The notes under the pieces were generated by a model, which had not been told where the DNA came from, ran no database searches, and saw only the letters and a list, made by a program, of their open reading frames with translations. A program made the translations under genes and the position numbers. Of a DNA stretch of 23,128 nucleotides, positions 1 to 9,270 are shown in pieces. The stretch covers positions 1 through 23,128 of the forward strand of contig CAZRIP010000061.1 of NCBI GenBank assembly GCA_964600165.1, given 5' to 3'. Origin of the DNA: CAZRIP01 sp964600165. GTDB lineage: Bacteria; Elusimicrobiota; Elusimicrobia; UBA1565; UBA9628. Numbering within the stretch: position 1 is the first letter of the stretch; the number at the start of each line of letters is the position of its first letter.

Positions 1-2
1 GG

Positions 3-3000
3 TCCGGGGCCGGGGCGCCGGTGACGGTCGGCTCGATCACGACCAACAACGTCCCGTCGTCCGCGAACTACGCGCTGATCGACAACGCGATCGGTCCGCT
101 CAACATCACGGGCTATCTCGTCTTGCGCGGGACCTTCCAGGTCGCCGGCGTGACCATCAACGAGGGGAACTACAGCCACGTCTTCGGCGGAGGAGTCTAT
201 CTCGCCGGCGCGACGGGCTGGACCAACGGCGCCGATCAGATCGCGATCGACGGCGCCAACGACGCCCCGCCCGCGCCGACGCAGACCGTTCGCTTCCCGA
301 GCGGCGCGCAGATCGGAACCCTCACGCTCAACGACGCCGTGGTGTTCATGACGAACGCGGGGGCGCTGACGGCGGCCGCGTTCAGCGACGCGCGGCCCGC
401 CAGCAAGGTCTTTTTCCAAAACACTCCCGGCCCGAGCTTCACCTTCAACAGCTTCGCCGTCGGCGGGTCTCCGGGCAACCCCATCACGCTGAAATCGACC
501 CTCAACGGCACGCCGTGGAGCCTCGCCGTCAATCTGTCGAGCGTCACGCAGGCGACCGTCATCGACTCGAACGCCTCCGGCGGCAACACGGTCGAGGCCA
601 ACGACGGCACGGTGACGGACGGCGGCAACAACACGAACTGGGGCTTCCTGCCGCAGCTCTACGTCCAGCTCCCGGGCCAGGCGTGGACGGAGGGCGCGGG
701 CTTCGCGGGCGTCCCGAGCGCTCAAGTCGCGGGCGCCCCGTTCGCGGTGACGGTGCGCGCCGTCTCCTACAGCTCGACGACGGTGCAGACGGCGACGCTC
801 ACCCCCACGCTAACGGGCTCCGATCCGTTCCTGAGCCCCGCCAACGGCACGCCGTCGATGACGCAGCCGCTCGCCTCCGGCGTCACGACGTTCTCGAACG
901 TCACGGCGTCCTCGGCCGAGCCGGCCGGGTTGCCGGTCGTCTTCAACGCCTCGGCGCCGGGCGCGATCGCCTCGTACGCGGACGCCGCGCCGCTCAACCC
1001 CGGCCCGTTCAACCACTTGCAGGTCTTGATCCCGAGCGAGCAGCCGACCGCGGGCTCGACGGCCAACGGCGGCATCCGTAATATCCCCGACGTCCAGGTC
1101 ACCAGCCGCCCCATCGCGTCGATCCTCGTGCGCGCCGTCGACGCCTTCAACAACGTCGAGCCGGGCGTCTCCGACGTCGTCGCGATCATCGGCACGAACT
1201 CGTCGACGGCGACGTGGCAGTCGGCCGGCCAGGCGCTGAGTCTGGGCACGACGATCTTCACGAGCACCTTCACGTTCTATTCGACCGGCACCTTCAACCT
1301 GACGGTCCACGACGTCACTAACGGCTTGATCCCGAACGTCAACAGCTCCAATCTTCTCGTCACCATGATCTCGCTGTCGAGCCCGACGGTCGCGCTCAAC
1401 ATCAACCAATCGACGGTGACGACGCTCGGCGGCGGCCTGTCCGGCTACGCCTTCGACAGCCAGGCCGTCAGCAAGGTCTTGGCCTCGCTCCAAAGCGCGT
1501 CGAACTCGCTCTATTACACCTTCCCGTCGAGCGGGATCGGGACGTTCACTTCCGGGCCGCCGGTCTTCGCGACGGCGACCATTCAAGGCCAGGGCGCCTA
1601 CGTCAACTGGAGCGTCCCGCTGTCGGACAACGCCTTGTCCAACAAGACCTCTTACTACGTTCAGATGCGGGCCGTGGACGGCAGCAACAACGTCACGGTC
1701 GCCTTTTCCTCGTTCACGTTCCTGCCCGGGCGCTTGAGCGTCGGCACCGCCGGCGAGGGCACGGCGCTCTTGATCCCGGCCGTGTCGTCGGGCTGCGAGC
1801 CCGTCCTTCTGACCGTGAACTACACCGTCGGGCCGGCGGGGCTTCAGCCGGGCGGCAAGGTTTCCGTCACGCTGCCTCCGGGCTGGACGGGCCCGACGAC
1901 GGTCGGCGGCGCCAATCCGCCGGCTCCCGGGCAGGCCTTCATCGGCTCGAGCAACGGACCCGCGCTGGCGGGCGGCTCCGCGCAGTGCCAATCGGGCCAA
2001 GCCCAAGCCGCCGGGGCGAGCCTCTGCACGGTCGCCGCGTCCGGGCCGGCGTTCAACGCCGGAGACACGATCTCGTTCGTGCTGTCCGCGCTGCCGCCGA
2101 TCGGCCCGACGGGGCGCGGGCAGCAGCTCCTCAACGTGCAGTCGCAGGCCGACGGCACCGGACAGCTCGCGGGCATCGGCGCCCAGCCGGCGATGACGCT
2201 CAACCAAGGCACGACGGCGTACTTCGCCTTCGCCGATCCGTCGCCGCTCACCGTGGGGCCGCTGCAGACGTCGGCGACGATGCAGCTGGCGATGATCGAC
2301 CTCTGCGGCAACCCGGTGTCGACCAACGTGGTCACGACGGCGACGATCACGATCCAAGGCAACAATCAGTTCGGCGTCGGCGTCGACACCAACGCCGTCA
2401 TCTATGCGACGAGCACGGCCGGCGGCGTGATCGTCTCGTCGGTCACGTTCTGGCCGTTCCATTCGTTCTCGAACGCGTTCTACTACGAGACCTCGACTTC
2501 GGGCGTCAACTACGAGACGATCCACGCGACGGGCAACGCGCTCGGCGTCTTCGCGGCGAACTACTCCGAGGCCAACCGCTCCGTCACGCTGCTCGTGTCG
2601 AGCTTGACCTTCTCGGCGATCTCGATCGACAGCGGCACCGTCAACGCGTCCCAAAACACAACGGCGATCACTTATAGCGGGGCCGCCGTCCCGGCCTACA
2701 TTCGCTTCACGCCGAGCGTCGGCGGGGCGCCGTGGAGCGTGCTGATCTCGAGCGATCCCGTCGCTTTCTCGCCGGCGGTGTATCAAAACGGGGGGCAGAC
2801 GACGGCCAACCAGCCGGTAAACGTCTCATGGACGGGCCTCAATACCTTGGCCAATCCGCCGCAGTTCGCGCCGGCGAGCACGTATTACGTGCTGCTGCGC
2901 GGCGCTTTCGGCGCCGTCCAGGACACGAGCTTGAAGGTCGTGATCCCGCAGTCGCCCTACATCGCCGGCAATCTCGGGCCGCGAGGCGCGGGCGCCCTCG

Positions 3001-6000
3001 TGTCGGTCGCGGGGCCCGGCGCGGGCTTCGGCAATCAAGGCGTCGCGACGTCGACCGGCTACTTCCAAGTCTTCGGCCTTCTCGACCAGCAATATTACGC
3101 CGTGCAGGCCTCGACGTCGATCCTGGTGGCCGGCCAGTCCGTGACGTTGACGACGGGCTCGATCGGCGTCCAGGCGCTGGCGGCCGGCGATCTCATTCCG
3201 GGTACTTTGAGCTTTCCGACGACGGCGTTCCTGCAAGTGAGCGTCACGCTGCCGCAGCCGGCGCCCTACGAGTTCTCGGGCGGCGTCAAGGTCTTCAACT
3301 CGAGCGGCTCGCCCGCGGCCGTGGGCAACCTGCACTTCTACGCCGGCTCCGGGACCTCGGACAACGGGGCGCAGGCCTACGGCCAGTCGGCGAGCACGTG
3401 GACGACGATGCTCGTGACGCCCGACACCTACACCGTCGTCGTCGACATGCCCGATCTGAGGATCTCGACCCAGATCGCGAGCGTCCTCGTCAACCAATTC
3501 TCGACCGTCGGCCTTCCGTTCGTCTTCCAGAAGAAGTCGAACGTCTACGGCTTCGTCACGATCCCCTCGACCACGCCCTTCGGCGCGGCGGTGTCGGTCT
3601 CAGGCCAATTGGTCGGCGTGAGCTCGCCGTCGGTCTTCGCGAGCGCGTTCGTCCAGCCGTGGTCCAACGGCTTCAACTACTCCAGCGCGCCGTACTCGCT
3701 CTACGGCCTGGACCCGGGCACGTGGACGATCACGGCCAAGAGCGAGCTCTTCTTGTCGACGTCCTCGGTCGTCGTGATCTCGAGCAACGCCGACGTGGGC
3801 GACGCGACGTTCCTGACGTCCGGGTTCGCGCTGCCGCTCTCGAGCGGGGGCGTGATCGCGGGCACGGTCACGATCAACGGGGACACGACGCAGCAGAGCC
3901 AATGCATCTCCGCGCAGGACGGCGTCTGCCCCGCCGGCGTCTTCGAGGTGGCGGTCCAGGCGTACAACCAGCGGACCTTCCAGACCGCGATCGTCCCGAT
4001 CCGCCTCGTCAAGTCGCCCGCGCAGACCTCCAGCACCTTCACGCTCGCCGGGCTGGCCAGCGGCTCGTACGTCGTGCAGGCGGCGCTCGGCGGCTGGAGC
4101 CTGAGCCCGCAGGGCGGCCAGGTCGTGATCGTCTCGACGCCCGCCGTCTCGACCTCTTCGTTGACGCTCAACGCGGGCAGCGTCTCGACGTCGCTCAACA
4201 TCAAGCTGCCCGCGAACCCGAGCGGCGGGTGTCATCCCGCGACCGACGCCCACAACGTCGGCATCTGGGGCCCCATCTACGGCGGCGGCGGCGGCCACGA
4301 TCTCGGCTACCCCGACGTCGTCGAAAGCGAGGTCTCCAACTCGACGGTCGCCATCTACTGCTCGAGCATGACCGTCACCATCCCGCCGCAGAACGGCGGC
4401 TTCGAGACGATCCGGGTCACCTACAACCCGACGGGCGCCAGCGCCCAGCAGGTCCTCGCGCCCGTGCAGGGCGCGGCCACGACGCTCAACTTCGACCTCT
4501 CGCAGCCCACGGTCACGGTCAGCGGCAAGGTCACGTTCTCGGGAGTGGCCAACCTGGCGTTCTCGACCTATTCGGTCTCGGTGAGCACGCTCGGCGGCAT
4601 CTTGCAGGCCGCCCCCACCAACTATTTCTGCGTGATCGACGCGACGAGCACGATCCCCGTCAGCACCCTGCATCTCGAGCTGATCCCGCTCGACCCGCAA
4701 GGCCAGGGCACCGTGCCGCCGCTGCGAGACAACGGCGCCCCGTTCGCGAGCGGAGCCTCCAGTTGCAACCCGCAGACGGCTTCCGGCGGCATCGCGGGCC
4801 TGCTCGGCTACGTCGCGCAGATCCAGGCCGACGGCACCTTCAGCTTCCCCGGCGTCTCGCCGGGCGTCTACCGGCTGCGCAACTACGCCAACCTCGATTT
4901 GAACCCCGCGCGCGGCGCCGAGATCGGCTTCTTCGAGCAGGACCTCGCCGTCACGACCAACACGACCAATCTCCTGATCCCGATCAGCCAGGGCTTCAAC
5001 GTCTCGGGCCTGCTTTCCTTGCCTCCCGGGTTGACGACGAGCCGCACCTTCCAGCTCTCTCTTGTCGACAATCACGGCAACCCGGTCGCGCAGGTCCCCG
5101 CGACGTTCAACGGCAACAACGCCGTTCCGTTCTCGTTCGGCAACGTCGGCGGCGGCGAGTACTCGATCAACGTCCTCGACTTCGGCCTCCCTTATTCCTA
5201 CGTCGCGGCGCCGCTCACGGTGCGGGTCGTCGGGGCGTCGCTCGTCAACCAGAACATCCAGCTCCTGCCCGCCGGCACGATCCGGGCCAACCTCGCGATC
5301 CAGCAGACGCTCTCGGACGGCAGCAAGCAGTTCATCTCCGTCACGCACTCGAACGGCAACCTGCTTCCGGACGGGCTGCTGGTCGACGCCATCGCCACGC
5401 CGTGGATCCAAGGAGGCTATTTCCGGGCGCAGAGCGCCAACTGCTCGAGCCCGCTCAACTGCTTCGGGACCAACCCCGGCTCGCTGACGATCGACCCGAA
5501 CACCGACCAGATGACGATCATCGGCCTTCTTCCGGGGATCTACAACGTCGAGTTCATCGTTCCGCAGGGCGTCTCCGCGGGCTCGACCGGCGGCCTGAGC
5601 CTCGTTTCGACGGTGAGATCGGGCGTGACGGTCGGGCCGGGCCAGACGATCGACCTCGGCGTCGTCGGGCTGACCGCCGGCGTGGCGCTGTCGGGCCGCG
5701 TGACGGACGTGGCGACCAGCACGCCGCTGGCCGGCATCCGGCTGCTCGCGCGGCCGAGCATCGCGCAATCCGGCCAAGTCAGCGCGCGCGCGGGCTTCAC
5801 GCTCGCCTTCACCGATCAAAACGGCGCCTACTCCTTCTCCGGACTCGATCCCGGCGTGCGCTATTACGACATCTTCGCCGCGAACCGCACGTCGGGCCAG
5901 CAGGGCGACGTCGTCGCGCCCTACGAGCAGCAGATCACCAAGCTCGTCGACATCGTGAGCACCTCGACGCTCAACTTCGCCCTCAGCTTCGCCAGCTACT

Positions 6001-7844
6001 CGGTCGCCGGCCGGGTCGTCGGGCGTCCGGGCGACCAGCTGGTCTCGGGCGTCGGCCAATCGCAGGGCGCCTCGCCGGGCGCGACGATCATGATCCAGAA
6101 GTTCGGCGTCGCGCCGACGGCCAACCCGATCGCCGACATCGTGCTGCAGACGGACGCCCAGGGCAACTTCACGCTGCCGGCCCTGACGGCCGGCAAGTAC
6201 GTGCTCTACGCGATGGCCTTGAACTACCAGACGTACACGACGGGCGTGACGATCACGAACTCGTCGTTGAGCCTGGGCACGCTGCAGTTGACGCAGGGCG
6301 CGACTTTGTCCGGCTCCATTCGCAAGGTCGACGGCACCGCTCCGAGCGAGGACGACGTCCAGACCGTCGTCGGGGCGGCCACGGATTTCAGCGATTACTT
6401 CTTCGGGCTGCTGACGAGAGACCCCCAGACGCGCGGCATCACGGGCTACACGCTCAGCGGCTTCAAGCCCGGCACGCATTACCGCGTCATCTTCGTCAGC
6501 GTCGATCACGAGCTCGCCGTGCCGCCGGAGGTCTCCAACGTGGTCTTCGCGAGCAGCGACGAGGCGCGCGGCGTCGACGCGACGTTCACGCCCCAAAAGC
6601 CGTTCGTCGGCGCGAAGGCCTCCGCGGGCCCCAACGGCGCCATCAAGATCGCCCTGCACGTCAGCCAACCCTGCCGCGAGCGCCTCATCGGCGACGACAA
6701 CCTCACGGTCATGCTGACGACCTACACCGCCCAGGGCTTCGTCTCGAGCGTGACGATCAGCGTCGATCGCCGGGAGCTCGACGCGCTCTACACCCCGGGC
6801 GTCAACGAGTCGAGCTTCACGCTCAAGCTCTCCGCCTACAGCGCGACCAAGGACCCGTTCTCGACCGATCCTATCAACCCCGAGTTCGTGATCTTCTCGA
6901 CGCCGACTTTCTACCTGGGCACCGACGGGGCGAGCAATCTCAACATCAACAACGTCGAGGGCGGCGGCCTCGAGATGGAGGGCGATCAGGGGCACGTGAC
7001 CCTGCCCAAGGGCGCCTTCAGCGTCGACGTCTCCTCGGGCCTGTCGGTCGTCTTCCAGAAGTCGAACGACAACCTTTCCGCGGCGAAGCTCTCGGCCGCC
7101 AGCGTGCCGACGGTGCAGGCCAACATCAACGCCCTGCGCTACAAGCCCGCCGCCTATCCTTCGACCCTTTTCCAGGCGATGGCGTCCCTGCCGCCGAGCG
7201 TGAGCCCGTTTAGCGCCTTCTACGACATCCTGCTGCCGCTGGGCGTGCGCACGGCGCTCGCGCAGCCGGTGCAGCTGACCGTCGCGTACTCGACGAGCAC
7301 GGGCGTCGACCCGACCAAGCTCAACGTCTACTGGTTCAACGCCGCCGCCAACGCCTATGTATTGCAGCAGGACGTCACGGGCGCCCCGCCCGTCATCGAC
7401 ACGGTCAACCACACGATCACGATCAACGTCAACCATTTCTCGACGTTCGTGCTCTTCAACGCCGGCGTCAACGTGATCACGGGGGCCTCGTTCGGCGGCA
7501 CCGACATCACGGCCTACAACTTCCCGAACCCGTTCGACCTGAGCGACAAGACCGTCACGTCGATCCATCCGGGCGCCGGCGGAGCGCAGAACACGATCCG
7601 CGGCACGATGATCAGCATCGGCCTGCCGCCGGACGTCTCCGGCGAGGGCTCGCTCAAGATCTACAACGTCGCCGGCGAGAAAGTGCGCGCGATGGACCTC
7701 GGCTCGCTCGCCGGCGGCGCGTATTACTATCAGCCGTGGGACGGCCGCAACGACTCCGGTCGCGACGTCGCCAGCGGCGTCTACATCGGCATGGTCAAGG
7801 TCGGGGGCAAGACCAAGTTCTTCAAGATGGCGCTGATCAAATAA
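3..7844 (+). CDS. Giant secreted multidomain surface protein with FlgD-like/type IX-like C-terminal domain (5' end outside window)
   Basis: The frame is open to the left edge, so the start and any signal peptide lie upstream; about 2,613 residues are visible. The first ~640 bases end in a GGNNTNWGF-type segment, as seen at the end of parallel beta-helix surface domains. Ig-like beta-sandwich regions rich in Ser, Thr, Val and Gly follow. From about 3850 to 6360 there are several carboxypeptidase-regulatory-like (transthyretin-fold) modules, recognisable by DQNGAYSFSGLDPG (5815-5856) and DAQGNFTLPALTAGKY. Around 6960-7480 there is a ZU5-like segment. The last ~330 bases hold a FlgD-Ig-like domain: NFPNPFDL at 7518, IYNVAGEKVR, and WDGRNDSG...ASGVY from 7737. 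In families with this ending the domain acts as a C-terminal sorting signal or cell-wall/outer-membrane anchor. A PorV-type gene follows directly. Inferred role: exported adhesin or matrix protein; the ligand is unknown. The CDS is certain, the function is not. Confidence 0.93.
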   Translation, partial: SGAGAPVTVGSITTNNVPSSANYALIDNAIGPLNITGYLVLRGTFQVAGVTINEGNYSHVFGGGVYLAGATGWTNGADQIAIDGANDAPPAPTQTVRFPSGAQIGTLTLNDAVVFMTNAGALTAAAFSDARPASKVFFQNTPGPSFTFNSFAVGGSPGNPITLKSTLNGTPWSLAVNLSSVTQATVIDSNASGGNTVEANDGTVTDGGNNTNWGFLPQLYVQLPGQAWTEGAGFAGVPSAQVAGAPFAVTVRAVSYSSTTVQTATLTPTLTGSDPFLSPANGTPSMTQPLASGVTTFSNVTASSAEPAGLPVVFNASAPGAIASYADAAPLNPGPFNHLQVLIPSEQPTAGSTANGGIRNIPDVQVTSRPIASILVRAVDAFNNVEPGVSDVVAIIGTNSSTATWQSAGQALSLGTTIFTSTFTFYSTGTFNLTVHDVTNGLIPNVNSSNLLVTMISLSSPTVALNINQSTVTTLGGGLSGYAFDSQAVSKVLASLQSASNSLYYTFPSSGIGTFTSGPPVFATATIQGQGAYVNWSVPLSDNALSNKTSYYVQMRAVDGSNNVTVAFSSFTFLPGRLSVGTAGEGTALLIPAVSSGCEPVLLTVNYTVGPAGLQPGGKVSVTLPPGWTGPTTVGGANPPAPGQAFIGSSNGPALAGGSAQCQSGQAQAAGASLCTVAASGPAFNAGDTISFVLSALPPIGPTGRGQQLLNVQSQADGTGQLAGIGAQPAMTLNQGTTAYFAFADPSPLTVGPLQTSATMQLAMIDLCGNPVSTNVVTTATITIQGNNQFGVGVDTNAVIYATSTAGGVIVSSVTFWPFHSFSNAFYYETSTSGVNYETIHATGNALGVFAANYSEANRSVTLLVSSLTFSAISIDSGTVNASQNTTAITYSGAAVPAYIRFTPSVGGAPWSVLISSDPVAFSPAVYQNGGQTTANQPVNVSWTGLNTLANPPQFAPASTYYVLLRGAFGAVQDTSLKVVIPQSPYIAGNLGPRGAGALVSVAGPGAGFGNQGVATSTGYFQVFGLLDQQYYAVQASTSILVAGQSVTLTTGSIGVQALAAGDLIPGTLSFPTTAFLQVSVTLPQPAPYEFSGGVKVFNSSGSPAAVGNLHFYAGSGTSDNGAQAYGQSASTWTTMLVTPDTYTVVVDMPDLRISTQIASVLVNQFSTVGLPFVFQKKSNVYGFVTIPSTTPFGAAVSVSGQLVGVSSPSVFASAFVQPWSNGFNYSSAPYSLYGLDPGTWTITAKSELFLSTSSVVVISSNADVGDATFLTSGFALPLSSGGVIAGTVTINGDTTQQSQCISAQDGVCPAGVFEVAVQAYNQRTFQTAIVPIRLVKSPAQTSSTFTLAGLASGSYVVQAALGGWSLSPQGGQVVIVSTPAVSTSSLTLNAGSVSTSLNIKLPANPSGGCHPATDAHNVGIWGPIYGGGGGHDLGYPDVVESEVSNSTVAIYCSSMTVTIPPQNGGFETIRVTYNPTGASAQQVLAPVQGAATTLNFDLSQPTVTVSGKVTFSGVANLAFSTYSVSVSTLGGILQAAPTNYFCVIDATSTIPVSTLHLELIPLDPQGQGTVPPLRDNGAPFASGASSCNPQTASGGIAGLLGYVAQIQADGTFSFPGVSPGVYRLRNYANLDLNPARGAEIGFFEQDLAVTTNTTNLLIPISQGFNVSGLLSLPPGLTTSRTFQLSLVDNHGNPVAQVPATFNGNNAVPFSFGNVGGGEYSINVLDFGLPYSYVAAPLTVRVVGASLVNQNIQLLPAGTIRANLAIQQTLSDGSKQFISVTHSNGNLLPDGLLVDAIATPWIQGGYFRAQSANCSSPLNCFGTNPGSLTIDPNTDQMTIIGLLPGIYNVEFIVPQGVSAGSTGGLSLVSTVRSGVTVGPGQTIDLGVVGLTAGVALSGRVTDVATSTPLAGIRLLARPSIAQSGQVSARAGFTLAFTDQNGAYSFSGLDPGVRYYDIFAANRTSGQQGDVVAPYEQQITKLVDIVSTSTLNFALSFASYSVAGRVVGRPGDQLVSGVGQSQGASPGATIMIQKFGVAPTANPIADIVLQTDAQGNFTLPALTAGKYVLYAMALNYQTYTTGVTITNSSLSLGTLQLTQGATLSGSIRKVDGTAPSEDDVQTVVGAATDFSDYFFGLLTRDPQTRGITGYTLSGFKPGTHYRVIFVSVDHELAVPPEVSNVVFASSDEARGVDATFTPQKPFVGAKASAGPNGAIKIALHVSQPCRERLIGDDNLTVMLTTYTAQGFVSSVTISVDRRELDALYTPGVNESSFTLKLSAYSATKDPFSTDPINPEFVIFSTPTFYLGTDGASNLNINNVEGGGLEMEGDQGHVTLPKGAFSVDVSSGLSVVFQKSNDNLSAAKLSAASVPTVQANINALRYKPAAYPSTLFQAMASLPPSVSPFSAFYDILLPLGVRTALAQPVQLTVAYSTSTGVDPTKLNVYWFNAAANAYVLQQDVTGAPPVIDTVNHTITINVNHFSTFVLFNAGVNVITGASFGGTDITAYNFPNPFDLSDKTVTSIHPGAGGAQNTIRGTMISIGLPPDVSGEGSLKIYNVAGEKVRAMDLGSLAGGAYYYQPWDGRNDSGRDVASGVYIGMVKVGGKTKFFKMALIK

Positions 7845-8807
7845 ATGAAGCGGCTCGTGACCCTGTCGGCGGCGCTCCTCGTCGCGGCCCTCGCGGCCCG
7901 CGAGGCGCGCGCGTTCGGCGGCTCCGACGTCGGCACGAGCGGGGCCCAATTCCTCAAGATCACGCCCGGGGCGCGGCCCTCCGGCATGGGCGACGCCTTC
8001 GCCGGCGTCGCCGACGACATCCACGCGATCTACTACAACCCGGCCGGCCTCGGCACGCTGCGGCGCGTCGAGGTGGCCGGCATGCACGACTCCTACTTCC
8101 AAGGGGTCAACTACGAGTTCGCCGCCGCGGCCGTGCCGATCTTGGCGTGGACGGACACCCAGCAAGACAAGAACAAGTACGGCGTGCTCGGCGTCGCGGT
8201 CTACGACCTCGAGGTCAGCGGCATCGAGCAGCGCGGCACGACGGAGAGCGACACGCCGGTGGCCACTTTCGGCTCGAGCGACTTCGCGTATTCGTTGAGC
8301 TACGGCTACCGGATCGCCGACCTCGGCTTATCGCTGGGCGCCACGATGAAATACATCGACCAAACGCTCGACAACGTCAAGGCCTCGGCGGTCGCCGGGG
8401 ACTTCGGGGCGCTCTACCGGTTCGGCCGAGTCGGCGTGGGCGCCGGCGTGCGCAACGTCGGCTCGAAGCCGAAGTTCCTGTCCCAGGCGGACCCGCTGCC
8501 GACCACGGTCTTCACCGGCCTCGGCTACAAGATCACCGACAACTGGATCGGCTCGCTCGAGCTGGACGCGCCGCGCGACAACGACATGACCTTCGGCCTG
8601 GGCACCGAGTACAAGATATTCTTCGTCGACAAGCTCACCGGGGCGGTCCGCGCGGGCTATAACACCAAGAACGCCTACGCCGGGGGCTTTAACGGCGCGA
8701 GCTTCGGCTTGGGCCTGGGCTACGGGAACTTCGATTTCGACTTCGCGTTCGTGCCGTTCGGCGACCTGGGGAATACCTACAAGTATTCGATGGTCGTCAA
8801 GTTCTAA
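7845..8807 (+). CDS. PorV/PorQ-family outer-membrane beta-barrel protein (UPF0164-like)
   Basis: A 320-residue protein with a signal peptide (residues 1-23, ending ARA before FGG). The mature N-terminus carries the family hallmark: GTSGAQFLKITPGARPSGMG (30-49), then DAFAGVADD and YYNPAGL (63-69). The rest alternates in beta-strand fashion with aromatic girdle residues and ends in VVKF, a C-terminal aromatic typical of outer-membrane barrels. PorV in Bacteroidota is the outer-membrane shuttle of the type IX secretion system; related barrels occur in many other phyla. The ATG follows the TAA stop of the giant surface protein with no intervening base and no Shine-Dalgarno sequence is visible, which suggests translational coupling. 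The pairing with a protein carrying a FlgD/type IX-like C-terminal domain supports a role in export or anchoring of that protein, but a FadL-like transport role cannot be excluded. Confidence 0.88.
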   Translation: MKRLVTLSAALLVAALAAREARAFGGSDVGTSGAQFLKITPGARPSGMGDAFAGVADDIHAIYYNPAGLGTLRRVEVAGMHDSYFQGVNYEFAAAAVPILAWTDTQQDKNKYGVLGVAVYDLEVSGIEQRGTTESDTPVATFGSSDFAYSLSYGYRIADLGLSLGATMKYIDQTLDNVKASAVAGDFGALYRFGRVGVGAGVRNVGSKPKFLSQADPLPTTVFTGLGYKITDNWIGSLELDAPRDNDMTFGLGTEYKIFFVDKLTGAVRAGYNTKNAYAGGFNGASFGLGLGYGNFDFDFAFVPFGDLGNTYKYSMVVKF

Positions 8808-8816
8808 GCGGGAGGG

Positions 8817-8843
8817 GACGGCCTACCACTTCTTGTGGCCGTC
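8817..8843. terminator. Possible bidirectional hairpin between convergent genes
   Basis: GACGGCC (8817-8823) and GGCCGTC (8837-8843) form a perfect 7-base-pair stem around a 13-base loop. It lies 10 bases after the PorV-family stop codon and overlaps the end of the convergent minus-strand gene. There is no U-tract on either side, so intrinsic termination is uncertain. Confidence 0.3.
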
Positions 8844-9197
8844 GATGCGATCGAGCTGGGCCTTGGGCTGCTCGATCGTCTTGCTCTTGGCGCGGCCGCC
8901 GGCCTTCGGAAGAAGATCCTTGTGCGGCTTGAGACCGTCGAGAGTTCCAGGGCGGGCGCTGGGCGCGGGCTTGGCGCCTCCCAGCGGCTGAGCCGAGAGA
9001 TCGACGGCCTCGATCTGAACGACCTTGCCTTGAGGATCGACGCGAAAGCCCGTCACGCCGCCGTTGGGCTCGGTCAGCTGACGCAGCCGGATCTGCTGCG
9101 TCAGCGGGTCCTGGCTCACCATGGACGCGGCGTTGTCGGCGCGCGCGAAAGACGCGATGCCGAGCACGAGGATCAACGCCGTGAGCGAGGCCTTCAT
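8823..9197 (-). CDS. Small secreted protein of unknown function
   Basis: A 124-residue protein that I do not recognise. It begins with a clear signal peptide (MKASLTALILVLGIASFARA, predicted cut before DNAAS). The mature part contains one short beta-like segment around GFRVDPQGKVVQIEAVDL, followed by a Pro/Ala/Lys-rich, probably disordered tail that ends HKKW. Its stop codon is only 16 bases from the stop codon of the convergent PorV-family gene. GAGGA abuts the ATG with no spacer, too close for normal Shine-Dalgarno pairing; a promoter-like CTGACG-18-TATTCT sits just ahead and would start the transcript within a few bases of the ATG. Probably periplasmic or exported. The signal peptide and promoter make the gene credible despite its short length. 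Confidence 0.72.
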   Translation of the reverse strand: MKASLTALILVLGIASFARADNAASMVSQDPLTQQIRLRQLTEPNGGVTGFRVDPQGKVVQIEAVDLSAQPLGGAKPAPSARPGTLDGLKPHKDLLPKAGGRAKSKTIEQPKAQLDRIDGHKKW

Positions 9198-9205
9198 TCC
9201 TCAAT

Positions 9206-9235
9206 AGAATAGGGGTTTCGCGCGTCCGGCGTCAG
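9206..9235 (-). promoter_or_regulatory. Putative promoter of the small secreted-protein gene at 9197
   Basis: Read on the minus strand: CTGACG (9235-9230), an 18-base spacer and TATTCT (9211-9206). The TATTCT lies 8 bases before the ATG, which predicts a leaderless or nearly leaderless transcript. Confidence 0.45.
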
Positions 9236-9242
9236 TGTCGTT

Positions 9243-9249
9243 GGGCCTA
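9243..9249 (-). promoter_or_regulatory. TAGGCCC word upstream of a secreted-protein promoter
   Basis: TAGGCCC on the minus strand, 7 bases upstream of the putative -35 element and about 50 bases before the start codon of the secreted-protein gene. The flanking GTTGGGCCTA.CGG (plus strand) recurs at 14808-14821. It could be an activator site; this is inference from position and recurrence only. Confidence 0.25.
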
Positions 9250-9270
9250 GCGGCGGATGGGACCGACGGC

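Noticed and set aside
3600..8165. Very long minus-strand open frame opposite the giant surface protein and PorV-family gene, and a similar plus-strand frame at 2732-7213
   Set aside because: Both translate to Arg/Asp/Gly/Ala-rich nonsense without any recognisable domain. Such long shadows are expected in high-GC DNA opposite or out of frame with a real gene; the frame with the FlgD-like and PorV motifs is the real one.
9198..9202. GAGGA as Shine-Dalgarno site of the small secreted gene
   Set aside because: It abuts the ATG with zero spacing, which does not allow normal pairing, and the putative promoter would start the transcript at about this point.
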